The translations under genes and the position numbers were made by a program. From positions 248,001 through 312,000 of the forward strand of contig CP011268.1 of assembly GCA_001007975.1 (NCBI GenBank): a DNA stretch of 64,000 nucleotides, read 5' to 3'. A model generated the notes under the pieces. The model saw only the letters and a list, made by a program, of their open reading frames with translations, did not search any database and was not told where the DNA came from. Source of the DNA: a candidate division SR1 bacterium Aalborg_AAW-1. GTDB lineage: Bacteria; Patescibacteriota; Gracilibacteria; Absconditabacterales; Absconditicoccaceae. This document shows, piece by piece, positions 22,994 through 34,113 of the stretch; position 1 is the stretch's first letter, and each line of letters starts with the position of its first letter.

Positions 22994-25856
22994 GAATATT
23001 ACACATTCTCTTCAATCTAAAATCACATTAGCACTCAAGATCTTCTTGATAGGAATGGTTCGACAGTTTTTAGCTCACACCATACTCACCTACGGTCTGA
23101 AAATTCCTTCTTTTTTCTCTTTTATCTGGGTATGGAAAGAACTCATTATTGCTGCGGTTGGGATAATTATCGCACTATTTTTTGTAAAAAATGGTGAATA
23201 TAGAAAAAAAGTATTATCACATAAACGATCAATAGCTATTGTGACAACTATTATAATATCTCTTATCATCAGTCTCAGTAATTCCATTGTTATACATGGA
23301 CAAAGTATAATCGATTTCGCCGTATCAGCAAAATTCAACTATATTCCACTTATTATTTTCATTGTATGATTATGAGCAAGCTATATTATTAGCGAAGAAC
23401 ACAATAAATCTCTTATCAGTACGGCTCTCACTACAATAAAATGGGTACTTATTTTTTCACTCTTGCGATATGGAATACTTCATACTATACCCAATGTTCT
23501 TGATCGAATAGGATTTTCTCAACCAGGTATGAGCATAGAACGAACAGTAGGAACTCCACCGCCATCACTTTGGCTCACAGAATTTTATAGTGGGTATGTT
23601 CGTAATCAGTGACCCTTTGGCTGACCTCTTAGCTTAGGATTTTATTTAGCAGCTATGCGACCACTCTTTTATGGATTAGTATTATACAAAAAGAATTTTT
23701 CTGACATACGAGGTTGGTGGTTGCTGTATATTGGAATTGTGATATCTACCTATTCAAGAGCAGCTCGAGGTATATTTCTTATCTCTTCAGTACTTATTGC
23801 TCTGATTGTTTATAGAAAATATACTAAATATATTATTGCTTTAGGAGTTACCGTATTTATTGCAGTATGAATATATATTGCCTGATGAGGACAAAGTGAA
23901 TTATTTCTCAGAACACGATCTGACAAAGGACATATAGAATACTTTTTTCAATGACTTGATCTTGTTAAACAACATCGATTACGATGACTATGAGCCGCAT
24001 CTGTTGGACCAGCATCAAACCATATTGAATGAGTAGAAAAAGTTTTCAATCCAGAAAATCAATATATGCAAATTTGGCTAGAATATGGATTGTTTTGAGT
24101 TCTTAGTCGAGTACTCTCATATTTGAGCATCCTTTTCAATCCATTCAAAAAATGGCTTTCATTACGAACAAGTAGAAGGGCACAATCAGTATCAGGTGAA
24201 ACTATCACCTATATTGGAATAAGCATATCTATTATTGCTCTCTCTGTTGCTGGGATGGTTTTACATCCATTTGTTGATTCTAGTAGTATATATCCATTTA
24301 TGCTTATAGCAGGAATAGTGTATGGATATTATCACCAATATGGAAAACATAAAACAATAGCAGATAAAAAACTTACAAAAAAAGAAATTAAACAGACACA
24401 AAAACAGCAAGACGCAACCACAACATCACAACATACAAGATATGAAATAAAGACAAACAACAACTGAAAAAAATCGATATCAAGATATATTCCTTATGTC
24501 TGGACTATAGTATTGAGCATATTCTTTGTATTGCAAACATATGTCACATTTTGAGTTCATCTTATTGATAATACAATTATATTAAGTACGACAAGAGATC
24601 TATTTTTTTCTTTATATATTATAATAAGTATCATAGTATGATGGAAATATCTCCTGAAATTCATAACAACGTATTGGAAAATTATTATACCTATTATAAT
24701 ACTTATTAGTATTAATATATGATATCTCGTCATAGGTAATATCAATACACTATCAGTCATTGCTTGAATAAAATATGATATATTTCAATTTATCATTATA
24801 GGATGATGATTGTGGCTATGATATTTAGCCTACATTTTTAAAAAATGAAAAAACATATACACATATATAAATCGATTTCTTAAACGATCATTAGTAATAC
24901 TTTGTATTGGTGTGCTATGGCAAATAGGGAAAAATATATCTCCTGACATATTTTTATCATATTTATGATATAGCAGTCCTAGTGATTTTGTACCATATAG
25001 CAAACCTCCCATTTATTATATAACAGGAGCAGGTTGAATTGAAAGACTCAGTTGATTATTTGTATGACCAAATACATTAGGTTTTTTTCTTATTCTTATG
25101 ACAAGTGTATTATATTTTTACAGCAAAAATAAGGTTTGAAAAAAATATATAATATCATGAACTATATTATATTTTCTTTTATCACTCTCAACACTCTCAA
25201 GATGAGCTATCATAGGAATTTCACTACAAATTCTTCTTCTTATCATATATGAAGGATATCTATTATGAAACAAAACATTACAATCAACAACATCATTATA
25301 TAAGAAAAAACTCTCTCTCATTATCACAACACTCATCTTGTCAGGAATAGCCCTTTTTATTATTAATATGCGAAAAACTGATTCAAATACAGAGCGTAAT
25401 AAATCATGAGAAACAATCTATACGATAGTATATGAAAATGGCATACCGTTCTTATGATATGGTCCATGATATGTATGACCAGCAAGACACTATAGCAAAG
25501 ACTATCAGGACAATAAAAAAAATGATTATGCAATGTTAGAAAATATTTATCTACAAACACTTATTAATCAATGACGAATTGGAATAAGTATATTTGCAAT
25601 AATATTTATTCAACTGCTTATGATACATAATACTATTAGGAAAAAGATAGATACTCTCTCCAAACCAAATGATTATATACTAGCACAGATTGCACAATAT
25701 ATGGGAATAGGTATATTATGACTATTAAGCATATGATTATTTTTGCATATTTTTATAGATAGCATGGTCAACTACTTATTTTTTCTACCATATAGTATAA
25801 TAATAGGATACCTCTATTGAATTTTTTCTACAAAAATACATCCATCTATGAATTAA
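22992..25856 (+). CDS. Fused double O-antigen ligase/Wzy-like membrane protein
   Basis: 954 residues in one uninterrupted frame under UGA = Gly, with some 20 membrane helices. Two homologous-looking halves: residues 1 to about 440 and about 500-954, joined by a basic hydrophilic linker (KKLTKKEIKQTQKQQ). Each half has the same order of motifs: PP near a loop with GPFGGPLSLGF or GPNTLGF, then YSRAARG or TLSRGAI, then GxGxxSVGPA or GYGPGYVGPA with NQYMQIWLEYG or NIYLQTLINQG. This order matches the Wzy_C/RfaL polymerase-ligase family, which acts on lipid-linked glycans on the outer membrane face. So the gene is likely a polymerase or ligase pair, or a duplicated enzyme. It lies 55 bases after uvrA. 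Confidence 0.75.
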
Positions 25857-25964
25857 AATTTGTCAATTTAAAAAACACACTGTAGCTTGAATGTTGATGT
25901 ATAAAGTATATCATAAGGTGTTATTGATATAACTCTTTTATTATCTTAAAGAATAATTATTATT

Positions 25965-26393
25965 ATGTCTACAGCACAAAATCCTAATTGTAGTAAAACT
26001 GATAAATGCATGCACATCAGTATTATTGTATTGTTACTAGTAGCAATTGCTTCTTCTATTTGGTCTGGTTTACAAGTCACAAAAATGGAAACACTTAAAG
26101 TAGGAGGAAAAGAAAATTTTGAAAAATTACAAACTATTATGAAAAGTGAAGAGTACAAAGCACAATATGCTCAAAGTCTAGATCTTATGCTTCAACAACT
26201 TAATGGTAGTATGCCAGAAGATACATATACACCAGATGAAATGGAAGTTACTGATGAAACAATTACAGATGAAGTAATGACTGGTACTACAGGCGGTAAT
26301 GAAACTCTTGACATTGTTGTTAACCCATCTACAGGTAGCTCTACACAAACAACTCCATCCCTTGTAGATTCTAACGAAACTGTAGGTGAATAA
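25965..26393 (+). CDS. Membrane-anchored paralog of the DsbA-like protein without its catalytic domain
   Basis: 142 residues. A short cysteine-bearing N-terminus (NCSKTDKC), one membrane helix (about 20-38), then an acidic, threonine-rich outer tail. The region after the helix (KVGGKENFEKLQTIM, then about 20 residues to a QxxD-L-NG pattern) lines up with the corresponding part of the next gene (KVGGQANREKLKKLY), but there is no thioredoxin domain. It may be a partner or regulator of that enzyme, or a remnant of duplication. The two genes are 62 bases apart on the same strand. Confidence 0.6.
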   Translation: MSTAQNPNCSKTDKCMHISIIVLLLVAIASSIWSGLQVTKMETLKVGGKENFEKLQTIMKSEEYKAQYAQSLDLMLQQLNGSMPEDTYTPDEMEVTDETITDEVMTGTTGGNETLDIVVNPSTGSSTQTTPSLVDSNETVGE

Positions 26394-26455
26394 TTTATAA
26401 AAACAATAATTCCTATTAGTCATACTACTTTTTTATCATTCTCTCTATCCACATC

Positions 26456-27331
26456 ATGTTCAAAAAAAATGATTATAATCATGAAAAACTCACAATTGCT
26501 GTAATTTTTTCAGTAATAGCAGCTGCTTTTTCAGTAGCAGGATTCTTCTTTAACAATACTGAAGAGCAAGTATTGAAAGCACTCAATACTATGGAAGCAT
26601 ATAAAGTAGGATGACAAGCTAATCGAGAAAAGTTAAAAAAACTTTATTCTGATCCAAATTTTGCCACTACACAAGGACAAGGTATTGACCAAGCTCTTGA
26701 ATCAATGGGAGGAGCAGCAGCTAATAATAATGCGGCAGATAATAATAATGGTGCTGACACTACCGCTACAACATCAAAAACTCTCTCTCCTGAACAAATT
26801 GCTAGTGTTCTTGATAACAAACCGCTACAAGGAAATAAAGATTCTGATATCGTTCTTGTAGAGTATACAGATTTTGAATGTCCATTCTGTCAAACACATT
26901 TTACTAATGGAACGGTTGCAAGTATCATTTCTTCTGAAAAAATTGCTACTACTACTAAGCAATTTCCACTTAGCTTCCATCCATTAGCACAAAAATCAGC
27001 AGAAGGAAGTTTATGTGTACTAGAACTTGGATGAGAAGAAGCATTCTTTGAATATATTGATAAAGTATTTACATCAAAAGATCCATCAGTAGCTAATATT
27101 ACTGCAATTGCTAAAGAAATTGGTGTAAAAGATACTGAATTTACAGAATGTCTCAATTCTAACAAAACTGCTGCACAAGTCGCTGCTGACATGAAGGAAG
27201 GACAATCATTGTTTGGAGTGAATGGTACTCCTGGTAATGTACTTATCAATAAAAAAACAGGTAAATATGTTGTTGTTTCTGGTGCTCAACCACTTACAGC
27301 ATTTCAATCTGCTATTGCCCAGATCAAGTAA
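26456..27331 (+). CDS. Membrane-anchored DsbA-like thiol-disulfide oxidoreductase
   Basis: 291 residues. One N-terminal membrane helix (about 14-32), an A/N-rich linker (about 80-105), then a DsbA/thioredoxin-fold domain. The active site is FECPFCQTHF with cysteines at about residues 142 and 145, and the cis-proline loop is visible as GVNGTPGN, followed by a DsbA-type helical insert (SFHPLAQKSAE). It would introduce or isomerise disulfides in exported proteins, matching the cysteine-rich secreted proteins elsewhere in the window. A terminator follows. Confidence 0.82.
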
Positions 27332-27355
27332 TTATTCTCATAAATATAATTATAT

Positions 27356-27385
27356 AAAAAAATCCCTGAATTGGGATTTTTTTTA
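27356..27385 (+). terminator. Rho-independent terminator
   Basis: AAAAAATCCC and GGGATTTTTT with a 6-base loop, ending in a T run, 25 bases after the DsbA-like stop. Confidence 0.85.
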
Positions 27386-27395
27386 TTGATATTTT

Positions 27396-27423
27396 TTGCA
27401 AATAGAAAGTACTCTAGTATACT
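27396..27423 (+). promoter_or_regulatory. Promoter with leaderless geometry
   Basis: TTGCAA at 27396-27401 and TATACT at 27418-27423 with a 16-base spacer. The ATG is at 27431, 7 bases after the -10 box. It drives the thrombospondin-type protein. Confidence 0.6.
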
Positions 27424-27430
27424 AGACTCT

Positions 27431-30382
27431 ATGAAACATTTCTCTCTGTGTTATAACATTATTCGTTTTACTGCTCTCGTTCTATTATATATAGGAATAT
27501 GAAGCAGTTTTTCGACGTTTGCACAAACAGTAGTTGAAATAAGTGATTTTGAAATAAAGGCAAAGCAAGCCTGAATTAATTTAGAATATCTTAAGACACA
27601 AAGTAGTATATCTCGTTATGATATTGCAAAACTTCTTAATACAGTTGAATGTACTGATTGTATCGTTCCAGCAAGAACAATTACATCCTATTATTACTCC
27701 TGATTTTGGGAAGATTTCATAGTACAACCATGAAAAGATTTTCGTGATATTTTTTACAAAGAAGCTATCTATAATTGAGAAAGTTATTATTATTGTGTAG
27801 CGACAGTCGCTGATAATAAGTATATGTATTGATATCCTAAAATCATTTCTCCTACTTGTCCATGAAATTTTTGTTGAGCAAAAAGCATGACAAAATGAGA
27901 GTTTGCACAGATTCTAATAAATATACTAACAAAATACATAGCAAATAACTATACAACTAATCGATCTAACATAAAAAAACGACTATGAGAAAATAATAGC
28001 AATAACTATATTGCAAATACATTCAATGGAGAGGATACAACACTCATAGACAAGAAAATATCTGAATGTTCAGATCCAACAAAATGTTCTGTCTGACCAG
28101 ATTATTTTCGTACCTATCTCAAATATTGTATGTATGATCTTGAAGGATGTAATATGAAAACAAGGTGATGGATAACGGAATGATATTGGCCTATTGCAGA
28201 GTTGAATATTCTCTATCAAGAATGAATTTTAGAAGAATCTAATGGCTTTATTAATACAATTCATGATCCAATTGATGGATATACAGCGATAACAACATTA
28301 TCTAAGATATTTCCTAAGGTATCTTGTACTTTTAACGGAGATTATGATTGTGATGGAATCAATAACAATCTAGACAATTGTCCTTATGATTATAACCCAT
28401 CAAAAAAAGATACTGATAATAATAACATGGGCGATGTATGTGATGATGATATTGATGGTGATGGTATTAAAAACCCTATTGGTGCAGTAGATGAATCTGG
28501 GAATATTAATATTGCAAGCTACCAAAACAATCACTGAAGCTGAAACAACAACTTATCTCATTGGGACAATTGTATATTCATCAAAAATCAAAATCAAGAT
28601 GACAGTAATAAAAATTGAATATGAGATGTATGTGATGAAGATGATATTCAATGAGTCAGTATTACTACTCGTATAGTAGGAAGCTGAGATAATAAAAAAG
28701 TATTAGCAAGTGTGGTTATAGATTATGCACCCATAGAAAATGATTGGAAATGGTCAGTACGCTGAAAAACATTCTATGGGAAGCAACTCCTCTTTCCTAT
28801 ACCAGAATCTGGAATGTACACCTTCACAGTAGAATCAACAAAAGATTCAAGAAGAAAAGCTTTAAGTTCTGTTGTAGTGAATTTAGAAAAACCATTACCT
28901 TGATTATCATTCAATATAACAAGCACAAGATCATCCTTACCTATTATTATTACGACTACACCAATCAGTATAGGTTGAGATAGCATTGTACGAGAGTTAG
29001 AATGATGATCAACCAAACAACAACAGCAAAGCGATAATGATAAGTGAACAAACTTTCTCATACGTTTTCCTTGAACATATACTATTAACGCAGTATTGAA
29101 AAACTGATGAGAAACTGTTGCTGTTGCAAGAAAACAATTTATAATAAACTATAATGATATTGTAATACCGAATATAACGCTTGATAAGATAGTCGGTAAA
29201 CCAAATGAAATATTTATACTATCAACTCTTTCACCAATCAAAAAAATAGAAACCAATCGATGAGATAGTACAATACAATCAACTCAAATACAAAAACATA
29301 GCTATAGCAAAAAAGGAACTTACACCATTCAATCAAAAATTATATGATGAAACAATGAATCATTACAAGATATTAAAACAGTAAGTATTATGGATGCTAA
29401 CTTATGAGACAATAATGACAAAATACTAAATATTGCGCCAAGTATTTTAAAAAGCAAGGTAAATACGAACATATCATTCTCATGATTGCAACTATGATAT
29501 AACAATAATAATGTCATAAAAAAACATATATATGATTGAGTCTATACTATAAATAATAACTATTTTTTATATAATAATCCATGAATTTATTATCCTACAA
29601 TATCTGAGACAATTGGAATGTGTAGCACAACAACGTGGTGAGCAACCATTATCATATCATGAAGGGAAAAAAATTCTTGTTTAACTATGCTCATAAATAA
29701 CCTTACTCCATTATCTGATATTGATGGTGATGGTATTGATGATATATGCGATGATGATATTGATGGTGATGGTATTAAAAATATTATAGGATTTATTGAA
29801 TACAAAGAATGATATTCATGATCATCAAATAGCACGATATGATTTCAAGATACTTATATATGGAATTCAACTCTATTACAACAACATTTTTCATGAATAT
29901 GTTCATTAGATAATTGTCCTTTTAGGGAAAATACTGATCAAATGGACAGTGATTGATCTTGAGTTGGTGATATATGTAAAGAACGATATAATCAGATATG
30001 ATTTATGAGTTGATCAAATAATTTTTCAGGGAATAATACTATATGAACAACATTATCAGGAAACACCTTTATATCAAATTGATCTGGTAACAATATCGAC
30101 AGTGACTGAGACTGAATACCTGATATAAAAGATCAATGTTCTCTGATAAAAGAAACGTTTAATGGATATCTTGATGAAGATTGATGTCCTGAAATAGGTA
30201 ATGATAATATATGTGAACCACCAATAGTCTGATGACCTCTTATCAGTACTGAATGTACTATGTGTCCTTGTCAATATATTATACAATCATCCGATATCTT
30301 ACCATGAGATATTATAAGAGCAAGCTTACGATCACTAACAGGAAACTTTCTTCAATCATGGAGTAATGAATATATATTATAA
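27431..30382 (+). CDS. Secreted thrombospondin type-3/PKD-like surface protein
   Basis: 983 residues. Signal peptide about 1-33 (FSTFAQT). Residues about 40-290 hold SLH-like segments ([42 protein letters not shown]). Calcium-binding thrombospondin type-3 repeats occur at about 304-345 ([22 protein letters not shown]), 376-407, 760-790, about 830-850, and again near the end ([15 protein letters not shown]). Between them are PKD/Ig-like sheets ([30 protein letters not shown]). The order suggests a wall-anchored, calcium-stabilised rod or stalk. TGA glycines are frequent. No enzymatic motif seen. A promoter and a terminator frame it as a single-gene unit. Confidence 0.8.
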
Positions 30383-30400
30383 TACAGCAAATTATAACAT

Positions 30401-30438
30401 AAAAAAAAGATGAGCTCTAATGGTTCATCTTTTTTAGT
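30401..30438 (+). terminator. Rho-independent terminator
   Basis: AAAAAGATGA and TCATCTTTTT around an AT-rich loop with a T run, 20 bases after the thrombospondin-type gene. Confidence 0.8.
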
Positions 30439-30463
30439 ATATATAATAGTACCACAGCACTAT

Positions 30464-31099
30464 TTATTTATCTTCATCATGATATACGTTATCAAAAAGT
30501 CATCATTCTATAGATTGAGTATCTGAAGATTTTTTACCATGATACCCAACAACATGTCATTTAAATTTATAATGTTGTGAAGAAAAAATAATGAATAAAC
30601 AAAAGGCAAATAATACAATCAATACAATTTGAATAATATAATACATCATAGTCAATTTAACAACTGTAGTATAATCTCATAATAAACCTATTGTTTCTCA
30701 CAATGTCATAAAACTTCATAATGATATAGCAAGTAGAATAACTGTTATCAAATATTTATTTCCTTGGAATCACAACTTCTCAATAATAAATATCTTTGTC
30801 TTCTTATGGAGTGATCGAAGTAAAATGAGAACAAATGATCATATAATAAGAATAAATGATTTTAAAAAAGAGAGAGATAAGAGAAATCAATACGATGGAG
30901 AAATTGTACTTGTATTTGGCGAAATAAGCATCAATGGCGAAAACAAAACCATAGCTGTAAGTGATAAGACTCAAATAACAACTATTTTTTCATATTTTTC
31001 CATATGAGCTATTTTTCTAGCAAGATAACGAACGTGATCAATAAAAAAAGATCATAATTGTTGAATTGTTTGTGGAATTTGGATTGTTTTTGCTTTCAT
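30464..31099 (-). CDS. Integral membrane protein, unknown
   Basis: 211 residues with about four hydrophobic segments (VVIGVLSLTAMVLFSPLMLI; LSFLKSFILIIGSFVLILL; LITVILLAISLGSFMTL; MMYYIIQIVLIVLFAFCLFII) and a polar C-terminus (KKSSDTQSIEGG). No known family. It is the last gene of a minus-strand run with a VirB2-like membrane protein 18 bases upstream, rpsP and rpmG, so it may act with the VirB2-like protein. Confidence 0.65.
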
Positions 31100-31117
31100 A
31101 AGATAGTGAAAGAGAAA

Positions 31118-31537
31118 CTAAAGAGTATAATAAGAAGATGATGAAGTCGAAGATCAAGGTGACAATGAAAATCATCATTGATCGATAGCAAAGTTTTGGA
31201 CTAATCAACCTATAGAAAACAAATAATTCAAAATTTGACCAACCCTTGCAAAAATTGCAGGAGCAGTAAATGCCTCATAATTTAATACTCATACTCGTCT
31301 CAAAAACAAGGGGAAAATAATAAGAAAAATAATAGTCAGTATAATTCCTATCATCATAAATCTGATTCTATTCCATCCGCGCTTTTTCTTTTCTTCATCT
31401 CACTCAGAGGTAATAAAGTCCCAGATAGCCATAATAAATGATACAATTGCCATTACAAAAACAGCAATCACCACAAGAGCAATTACTGTCTGTACCATTG
31501 CTGCTATACTGGTAGCATCTGCAATAAAGGTCTGCAT
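31118..31537 (-). CDS. VirB2/TrbC-like membrane protein
   Basis: 139 residues. Two long membrane helices (about 10-42 and 58-82) separated by a highly charged loop (SEGDEEKKKRGWNRIR), with a serine-rich tail. This is the two-helix, charged-loop layout of the small pilin-like components at 18.4-19.9 kb. Possible role: subunit of a type IV secretion or pilus-like apparatus. It starts 21 bases after rpsP. Confidence 0.5.
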
Positions 31538-31558
31538 ATCGCATAGAAAAATATAAAA

Positions 31559-31861
31559 TTAGTTATATTTATCAGGATTCTTAGTTGTTTTACTAGAATT
31601 TTTAATAGTATAAAATTTTTTATACATATCATTTTTAGTTTGTGCAAACATCAATTTTGCAACTCTTTCAGAAAGTTGTACTCCTTTTGTAAGAAGTTCT
31701 TCAACACGATTTGCATTTACAACAAATTCATGTTTGATTGGATTAAATGATCCTAATACTTCTGAGTAACCAGCCTTTGCTGGTTTTGTATGCTCAGTAA
31801 GAACCACTCTAAACATTGGTAAGTTTCTTCTTCCAACTCTTGATAATCTAATAGTAAGCAT
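31559..31861 (-). CDS. rpsP: Ribosomal protein bS16
   Basis: 100 residues, with the family pattern MLTIRLSRVGRRNLPMFRVV, GYSEVLGSFNP and ELLTKGVQLSERVAKLM. bS16 stabilises the 30S body during assembly. It is followed by a short basic tail, slightly longer than in E. coli (82). It lies between rpmG and the membrane-protein pair on the same strand. It has no TGA glycine. Confidence 0.95.
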   Translation of the reverse strand: MLTIRLSRVGRRNLPMFRVVLTEHTKPAKAGYSEVLGSFNPIKHEFVVNANRVEELLTKGVQLSERVAKLMFAQTKNDMYKKFYTIKNSSKTTKNPDKYN

Positions 31862-31910
31862 AAATAAGACAATAGTAATAATAATAAAAAAAGTAGTAAT
31901 ATCCAGACTA

Positions 31911-32084
31911 TTACTTAGTCTTCTCAGAAAGTTTGTGTTCAGTTATCTTTCTGGCTGTAGGAGAATACTTTGAAACAATCTTAGGTGTTGTAGGAGTAAC
32001 TCTAATGACGTAATTAGTAGCACCTGTTTCTGTACATCTGTATACACCGATTTTTTTCTTTTTACCAGCTTTCTTGTTTGCCAT
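31911..32084 (-). CDS. rpmG: Ribosomal protein bL33
   Basis: 57 residues: MANKKAGKKKKIGVYRCTET, TNYVIRVTP, KYSPTARKITEHKLSEKTK. A longer frame continuing upstream (to 32234) encodes a non-conserved stretch through the hairpin repeats and was not used. bL33 is a large-subunit protein near the E site. Only one cysteine is left of the zinc-ribbon type seen in some bL33 forms. Confidence 0.9.
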   Translation of the reverse strand: MANKKAGKKKKIGVYRCTETGATNYVIRVTPTTPKIVSKYSPTARKITEHKLSEKTK

Positions 32085-32202
32085 GTTTAATAGAATTGTA
32101 ATAAATAAATGTATTGCATTCTTTTTGCTACAGCCGCATAACAACCAGAATATCAATAATAAATATAATGAATGATTGTTGAGAGTAAATGTAGATTTAA
32201 TA

Positions 32203-32289
32203 TCAGGGCAATTATCCCTGGTAAGATCTAACAAATAATAACATTCGGGGCCGGGGTATTTTCCCGGTAAGACCTAGTAAATGTTAAGA
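32203..32289 (-). repeat. Tandem hairpin-containing repeat between rpmG and tRNA-Met
   Basis: Two imperfect copies (about 32203-32242 and 32250-32289) share a G/C hairpin (CAGGGCAATTATCCCTG; CCGGGGTATTTTCCCGG) followed by GGTAAGAYCTARYAAATR and TTAA. In the minus-strand transcript each copy would be a stem-loop preceded by the shared arm. Function unknown; processing signal, terminator or leader element are possible. Confidence 0.6.
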
Positions 32290-32291
32290 TT

Positions 32292-32365
32292 TGGCGCCGG
32301 GTAGACTCGAACCACCGACCTCGTCCTTATGAGAGACGCGCTCTAACCTGCTGAGCTACGGAGCC
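32292..32365 (-). tRNA. tRNA-Met (CAU)
   Basis: A cloverleaf with anticodon loop CTCATAA, GGTTCGAGT T-loop and D-arm GTAGCTCAGCAGGTTAGAGC, closely resembling elongator tRNA-Met. Acceptor stem GGCTCCG pairs with CGGCGCC, with a mismatch at position 4:69 (U-C). The discriminator is A; CCA is not encoded. An isoleucine (lysidine) type with CAU cannot be excluded. Confidence 0.88.
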
Positions 32366-32382
32366 ATAAATAATGATTAATT

Positions 32383-32467
32383 CGGTGAGGGCGGGATTCG
32401 AACCCGCGGTACCTTTCAGTACGACTCGTTAGCAGTGAGCTGACTTCGACCACTCATCCACCTCACC
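32383..32467 (-). tRNA. tRNA-Ser (GCU)
   Basis: An 85-base gene with a long variable arm, anticodon GCT in the loop CTGCTAA, T-loop GGGTTCGAATCCC, and fully paired acceptor GGTGAGG/CCTCACC with discriminator G. It lies 17 bases upstream of tRNA-Met on the same strand. Confidence 0.92.
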
Positions 32468-32640
32468 GTAATTTGACTATAACTTATAATTTAAAAACAC
32501 AAAAATAGACAAGTTCATTAATACAGATTTCCGGTTGCATTGCAAGTCAAAATAGATACAAAATAGAACATAAACAGCATTAAGATACGTGAATAAGGTC
32601 AGAACAATTATTTTTAATTTTGTATACTTGTATTATAATA

Positions 32641-33237
32641 ATGTCTATCGATGAATTAGGATGATTAGACTATAATATTGATAACGCTACATGAAGCAAA
32701 GAAGGACAGGAGCAAATCACTGATGCGATGAAAGAAGCTGTAGCTGAACAAGCAAGACAAGGTAAAGTTATTGCTGGCAAAATTGCAAATAGCAAAGCTC
32801 AAAACAATGCATATGCAAAATTTCTGGTATTTTTATTATCACAAATCCAGTCAGAAGAACTTATTGCAGTATTATATAAACTTTTTTTTACAACAAAAGA
32901 CCCTTATCATAATACTATTTATATCAGAAAAAGTAGTAACTATCCAGTTTTAATTGGGCTTTTTGTGCCATTTTTCCGAGAAAAAGTTATAGAATACAAA
33001 ATGTTGTCCCTCTACTCACCCATTTACAATCCAAATGAATCACTCACTACACATACTTATTTAAGTTATTTAAAAAAACTTGCTCATGCAATGCATGATA
33101 ATATAGCACTGGATCAACAACTACTCTTACAATGTATCATACACATCTTTCATGAATTTCATATCATTGATACAAAAGCCATAAGCGAAGAGCAACTTGA
33201 AGAAATAAAATGACTCATTAAAAAAGAACTTTATTAA
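32641..33237 (+). CDS. Helical protein of unknown function
   Basis: 198 residues, cytosolic by appearance, starting MSIDELGGLDYNIDNATGSK and continuing with mainly helices (EAVAEQARQGKVIAGKIAN; QSEELIAVLYKLFF; QQLLLQCIIHIFHEF). No family recognised. A TATACT box at 32623-32628 lies 12 bases before the ATG, which would give a very short leader. It is 49 bases upstream of the ABC ATPase on the same strand, perhaps co-transcribed. Confidence 0.6.
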
Positions 33238-33286
33238 TAGTACCAATATATAAACATACTATTAAAAATCACATTTACCTATTCGC

Positions 33287-34045
33287 ATGAAAATCATGAT
33301 TCTTTCCATCAACAACATACATAAATCTTTCATGACCGGCTTTGCTCAAAACATTTCTAAGCCTATTTTACAATGAGTATCACTTCATATTAAGCAATGA
33401 GAAATTTATGGATTTTTATGACTTAACGGAGCTGGGAAAACGACAACATTAGAAACTATTATGTGATTTCTTACTCCAGATCAGTGAACTATAACATTCT
33501 TTGGAAACCACGTCTTAGATAATACTATTCGTAAAAAAATCGGTTATGCACCTGACAAAACACCCTATTTTGAATATCTGACAGGTTGGGAAAATGTGAT
33601 GATGATTGGTGAATATGCCTGAGTCGAGAAGAAAAAAAGGGAAACATTCTGACTCCATCTCTTTGATGAACTTGGTCTCACGTACGCCAAAAATAATTAT
33701 GTGCAAAATTACTCACAAGGTATGAAGCAGAGATTATGACTTATACTTTCTCTTATTAACGATCCTGATCTCCTTCTCTGGGATGAACCAATGAGTGGTC
33801 TCGATCCGCTTGGAAGAATCGTCGTCAAAAATCTCATGAAAAAACTCAAAGCACAGGGTAAAACAATTATTTTTTCTACTCATATTCTCTCAGATGTAGA
33901 AGAAATCGCTGATAGATTTGGTATTCTCTCTGAAGGAAAAATAATTTACGAAGGAGATATGAAAACTATAACTACAAATTTAGAAGATTTTTTCTGTGAA
34001 CAAGTTACACAATCAACAACACTACAACAGATAAAAATAAAATAA
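33287..34045 (+). CDS. ABC transporter ATP-binding protein
   Basis: 252 residues. Motifs: LGLNGAGKTTTLE (Walker A), QNYSQGMKQRLGL (signature), LLLWDEPMSGLDP (Walker B), and THILSDVEEIADR with the switch histidine. The signature NYSQGMKQR and the overall layout match the DRA/CcmA-type subunits of ABC-2 exporters. The membrane partner is not adjacent; a permease-like protein at 60.1 kb is one candidate. A second ATG three codons later is an alternative start. A terminator follows. Confidence 0.88.
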
Positions 34046-34077
34046 CTATATCATAAATATAAATTAAGACAATATAT

Positions 34078-34113
34078 TCTGACTTTCAAATGAGGTCAGA
34101 TTTTTCTTTTTTT
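34078..34113 (+). terminator. Rho-independent terminator
   Basis: TCTGAC (34078-34083) and GTCAGA (34095-34100) with an 11-base spacing, followed by TTTTTCTTTTTTT. It separates the ABC ATPase from the large gene block starting at 34168. Confidence 0.75.

Noticed and set aside
32085-32234. Longer N-terminal extension of bL33
   Set aside because: The extra stretch is unlike any bL33 and overlaps the hairpin repeats; MANKKAGKKKK at 32084 is the family start.
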